Assembly (NCBI GenBank): GCA_018292915.2
Contig: JACVVK020000216.1
Coordinates: forward strand, 93,501-157,500
Source: Batillaria attramentaria
Taxonomy: Eukaryota; Mollusca; Gastropoda; Batillariidae
Length of the DNA stretch: 64,000 bases
Direction: 5' to 3'
In this document: one piece after another, positions 61,529 to 64,000 of the stretch
Position numbering within the stretch: the first letter of the stretch is position 1
Layout: each line of letters begins with the position of its first letter
Made by a program: the position numbers and the translations under genes
The notes under the pieces: model-generated
The model's database searches: none
The model's input: the letters and a program-made list of their open reading frames with translations, nothing else
Told to the model about the DNA's origin: nothing

Positions 61529-63485
61529 CTGCAAAACAAAGCACAAAAAATCCCAAAGCAGATGCGTTTTGAATCAAAGAAATGCACAAATCGTTTCACA
61601 CAATATAGATACTATTCAATTGAAGTAGAGTACATCACAATGAGCTGTACCAGAGACGTACATTAGTGTATGTATATCAGTCTTTGACTGCAACAAATAC
61701 ACTTAGCCAAGGATGGAAAATTCGGCTATGTATGATTAGGTGTATCAAACCCAATCTTTTCTCTCTCTCTCTTTTTTTTTTTTTTTTCAAAATGCGAGTG
61801 CTTGAAAAGGTAGTACGCATGTTCAACAGGAAAATTTCAAGTGATGAAAATGAAATGAATTAGCTTAATGACTTTCATTTTTTTTTAATTCTGTTTATAG
61901 TGTGAAAAGGGGAATAACTGCGGAAATTAGCAAAGGGAACCTACTCTCTGACTCCTGCTCGTCCTTGCAGGGAGAGTTACATTCCTGAACGGAGGCGGGC
62001 CTGAGGTTGGGGTTGCACGGTTCCCCGTCAAAAGACTGGCACTGCACTGTCCGCTCCTGTCGACCCTTCCCGCAACTCACCGAGCACTGCAACAAACAAC
62101 AACCGTTTCCATGATCAGAATAGTTGGCTTGTGAGCTGATTTTACGTCCTTTTCCACCACATAAGTGCGTTATCAAGGACTGGACGGGGCAATACGTTTT
62201 TATATGTTAATTTAATTCATTAATAATGAGTATTGTATAGACGCTTTACCCAATTTCATGAATCGGCTCAAAGCGCCGCGAACTGAACCCAGCACGCACG
62301 CTCACGTGAATCACACGCATTCTCTCACACACTGGACATAAACACTTTACAATCACGTGGTGCGAAGGGTCAGCTCAGCTATTTAAATTTCGGAAATTAG
62401 AATTGCATTTATTTTTCAAACTGTGTGGGGAGAGGGGGAGGAAGCCGGAGTACCCGCAGAGAACCCCCGACGATCGGCCCGAATGAACGGTGCCACATAC
62501 AAGAAGGAAAAATTCTTTGCCCCGAGTGGCACTCGAACCCGTGACCTCTCGCATTGGTGACAAGTCTCTTAACCACTAGACCACCGACCGCTTTTTAAAC
62601 AGAACTTTTGGCTCACCGTCGGGATTCGAAATACCTCGAAATGCCACCGGAAGCCTCGTATATCCACTGCTCTTCAAGGTCGGTTATTCCTGTGCGACAT
62701 GCACCGGTACTTCCCGCCTCAAGCTGCATTGACCCGGGGCACTTAACGCGTACGCATTAAGCGCCAAGAGCCCCGAAGCATTTGGTGCTGGTGAGTTCGT
62801 CCCCTGTGTTACACCGGCTCCTCGTGCAGAGGAAGACATCGACAAAGCTCAAAACTACGCAGAACCACGGCCCCCGTAGTGTAGTGGTTAGCACTTCCGA
62901 CCATGGACCGGGAGACCCAGGTTCGAGTCCCAGCCGAGGCAAGCGGGATTTTTCCTACCTAGGTCAGCTCCTACCCAGAGCGGGTGTGCTATGGGGCCAA
63001 TGGGGAGGCTGTTGCCACACAGCCGAGATTCACCCACTTCACGGGTGCGACTTTGGGGGTGCTTCCCTTGGTATAACACATCTGATGATATGGATTGATT
63101 ACAAGCCTCCGAGCCTCCGTGGATTCCACCCATGACCTGGGAGGAACACCACTGGAGCTGGCGAAGAACCGGGACATAAAAAAATGCACAAAAGAGTCAA
63201 GGACAACGTTCTCGAAAGGAATAAATGGACTGTTTCCAAAGACCCTAGATCCGCTACAGCGTCGCGGATCTAAAGTCTTCGCTGATTCTAAGAACTTAGT
63301 ACCTGTCCCCACTCGCCCTTGCGCCACTGTGGAGGAGGGCAGCGCCTGTTGATACAGGATTGTCTGGTGGCCGGTTTCGCCTCCCCTGACGCCTCACACG
63401 CCTCCTCGTCAACGTACACGTTGCTGTCTGACGTCATACACACCACGCGCCGTGACCTTTCGCCTGGCCCGCACGATGGGGTACA
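61368..63485 (-). CDS. Thrombospondin type-1 repeat protein with terminal PLAC domain (3' exons only)
   Basis: Exons 63485-63303, 62086-61945 and 61528-61368 join in frame (phases 0, 0, 1) to 162 codons including TAG. They encode two TSP1 repeats ([16 protein letters not shown]..., then [16 protein letters not shown]) and a PLAC domain with six cysteines ([23 protein letters not shown]), followed by a short Pro/Gly tail. TSP1 repeats ending in PLAC are typical of ADAMTS, ADAMTS-like and papilin proteins, which are secreted and bind or remodel matrix. The protease or lacunin parts, which would decide between them, lie beyond the window. The gene is convergent with FREM1. Confidence 0.9.
61945..62086 (-). 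CDS. TSP1/PLAC gene exon (last TSP1 repeat)
   Basis: 142 bp, acceptor TTGTTGCAG, donor GTAGGT, phase 0 in and 1 out. It encodes [34 protein letters not shown] and an acidic KDEQESE linker. Confidence 0.92.
62143..62200 (-). mobile_element. SINE-A tail fragment
   Basis: TTTTACGTCCTTTTCCACCA then TATCAAGGACTGG; lies in the last intron but one of the TSP1/PLAC gene. Confidence 0.55.
62218..62594 (-). mobile_element. SINE-B full-length copy
   Basis: From AATAATGAGTATTGTATAG to a tRNA-like head with GGCACTCGAACCCGTGACCT and TCTTAACCACTAGACCACCG. It lies in a TSP1/PLAC gene intron. Confidence 0.82.
62871..63175 (+). mobile_element. SINE-C copy
   Basis: Head GTAGTGTAGTGGTTAGCAC (box A) and CAGGTTCGAGTCCCAGCC (box B), about 230 bp of body, tail CCTCCGTGGATTCCACCCAT. 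The arms do not pair as a functional tRNA. Confidence 0.78.
63303..63485 (-). CDS. TSP1/PLAC gene exon (TSP1 repeat)
   Basis: 183 bp, phase 0 on both sides; acceptor CTGCCCCAAG, donor GTACTA. It encodes [16 protein letters not shown], then [25 protein letters not shown] and RKGEWGQ. The next repeat's first Cys begins the next exon, the usual TSP1 exon unit. The pyrimidine tract is partly a (TTC)n/(TTA)n simple repeat. Confidence 0.9.
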
Positions 63486-63493
63486 CTTGGGGC

Positions 63494-63600
63494 AGGAATA
63501 ATAAGAAGAAGAAGAAGAATAGAATATTTATATAGCACCTAACCTTACCTAAGCTCTAGGCGCTATACATAAAATACATATTTATTTATATAAGATAGAT
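63494..63600 (-). mobile_element. LINE 3' tail next to a coding exon
   Basis: TATATAGCACC...CTCTAGGCGCTATACAT matches the tail of the LINE at 31810-31890. Its (AAG)n edge is 9 bp from the TSP1 exon acceptor. Confidence 0.55.
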
Positions 63601-63679
63601 AGATAAGATAGAAGACACAGATAAAACAAACACAAGACAGATAAAACTGACAAAACAGATAAAAACTAATAAAACTCAT

Positions 63680-63680
63680 A

Positions 63681-63734
<54 letters not shown>
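63680..63734. repeat. (CA)n microsatellite
   Basis: 27 units. Confidence 0.95.
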
Positions 63735-63737
<3 letters not shown>

Positions 63738-64000
63738 CCCAGCGCACACACGCACTCACACCAGCAGAACATGGTACAGCTATGAGAAGGTGAATGAGAA
63801 AAGTCTTTGGTGACTAAGCTACCCAAACATTCAGAATACTGTAACTTTTTTTTTCTTTTTTCTTTTTTCGGATGCAGGAATTGCTGAGGACAATTTCGGT
63901 CATTCGACTTATAAAGACGTGAGGAATTTCGAAATTAGGCCGAAATTACACCAGGGATTATAATTATCTATTGAGTTGCATTTTAGAATGTGGTTGCTCA

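Noticed and set aside
62871..62945. Apparent tRNA gene
   Set aside because: Box A and box B are present, but the acceptor arm does not pair and the sequence continues into a SINE body with other copies in the window.

Overview
The window looks like nuclear DNA of a lophotrochozoan animal, most likely a gastropod mollusc. Genes are split by GT-AG introns. Intergenic and intronic DNA is packed with (GT)n, (CT)n, (GTT)n and (TTTTG)n microsatellites, tRNA-derived SINEs, non-LTR retrotransposon fragments and small inverted-repeat elements. The species assignment is inference. The intron/exon structure and repeat style are seen directly.

Positions 1-28475 hold no protein-coding exon that I can recognise. 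They contain simple repeats, SINE copies, foldback/MITE-like elements and a tandem array at about 5541-6053. Part or all of this may be a 5' intron of the gene that follows.

Positions 28476-51716 (+ strand) carry 25 exons of a FREM1 orthologue (FRAS1-related extracellular matrix protein 1). All junction phases agree and the joined frame is 6306 nt (2101 codons plus TAG). It reads as the N-terminal FRAS/FREM region, 12 CSPG repeats, a Calx-beta domain, a very basic linker, a C-type lectin-like domain and a basic tail. The signal peptide and roughly the first 80 residues are not in the window. Introns contain a minus-strand LINE reverse transcriptase fragment (about 31810-33240), nested SINEs, tandem arrays, a GC-AG intron and a fourfold repeated splice donor.

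Positions 51717 to about 53350 are the probable 3' UTR. Positions 53350-61367 are repeat-rich and contain a 609-bp element with perfect terminal inverted repeats and a TAA target duplication (58003-58611).

Positions 61368-63485 (- strand) hold the last three exons of a second extracellular-matrix gene, with two thrombospondin type-1 repeats and a terminal PLAC domain (ADAMTS/ADAMTSL/papilin family). Its 5' part lies beyond position 64000. The two genes are convergent and both encode secreted matrix proteins; whether they work together cannot be told from sequence.
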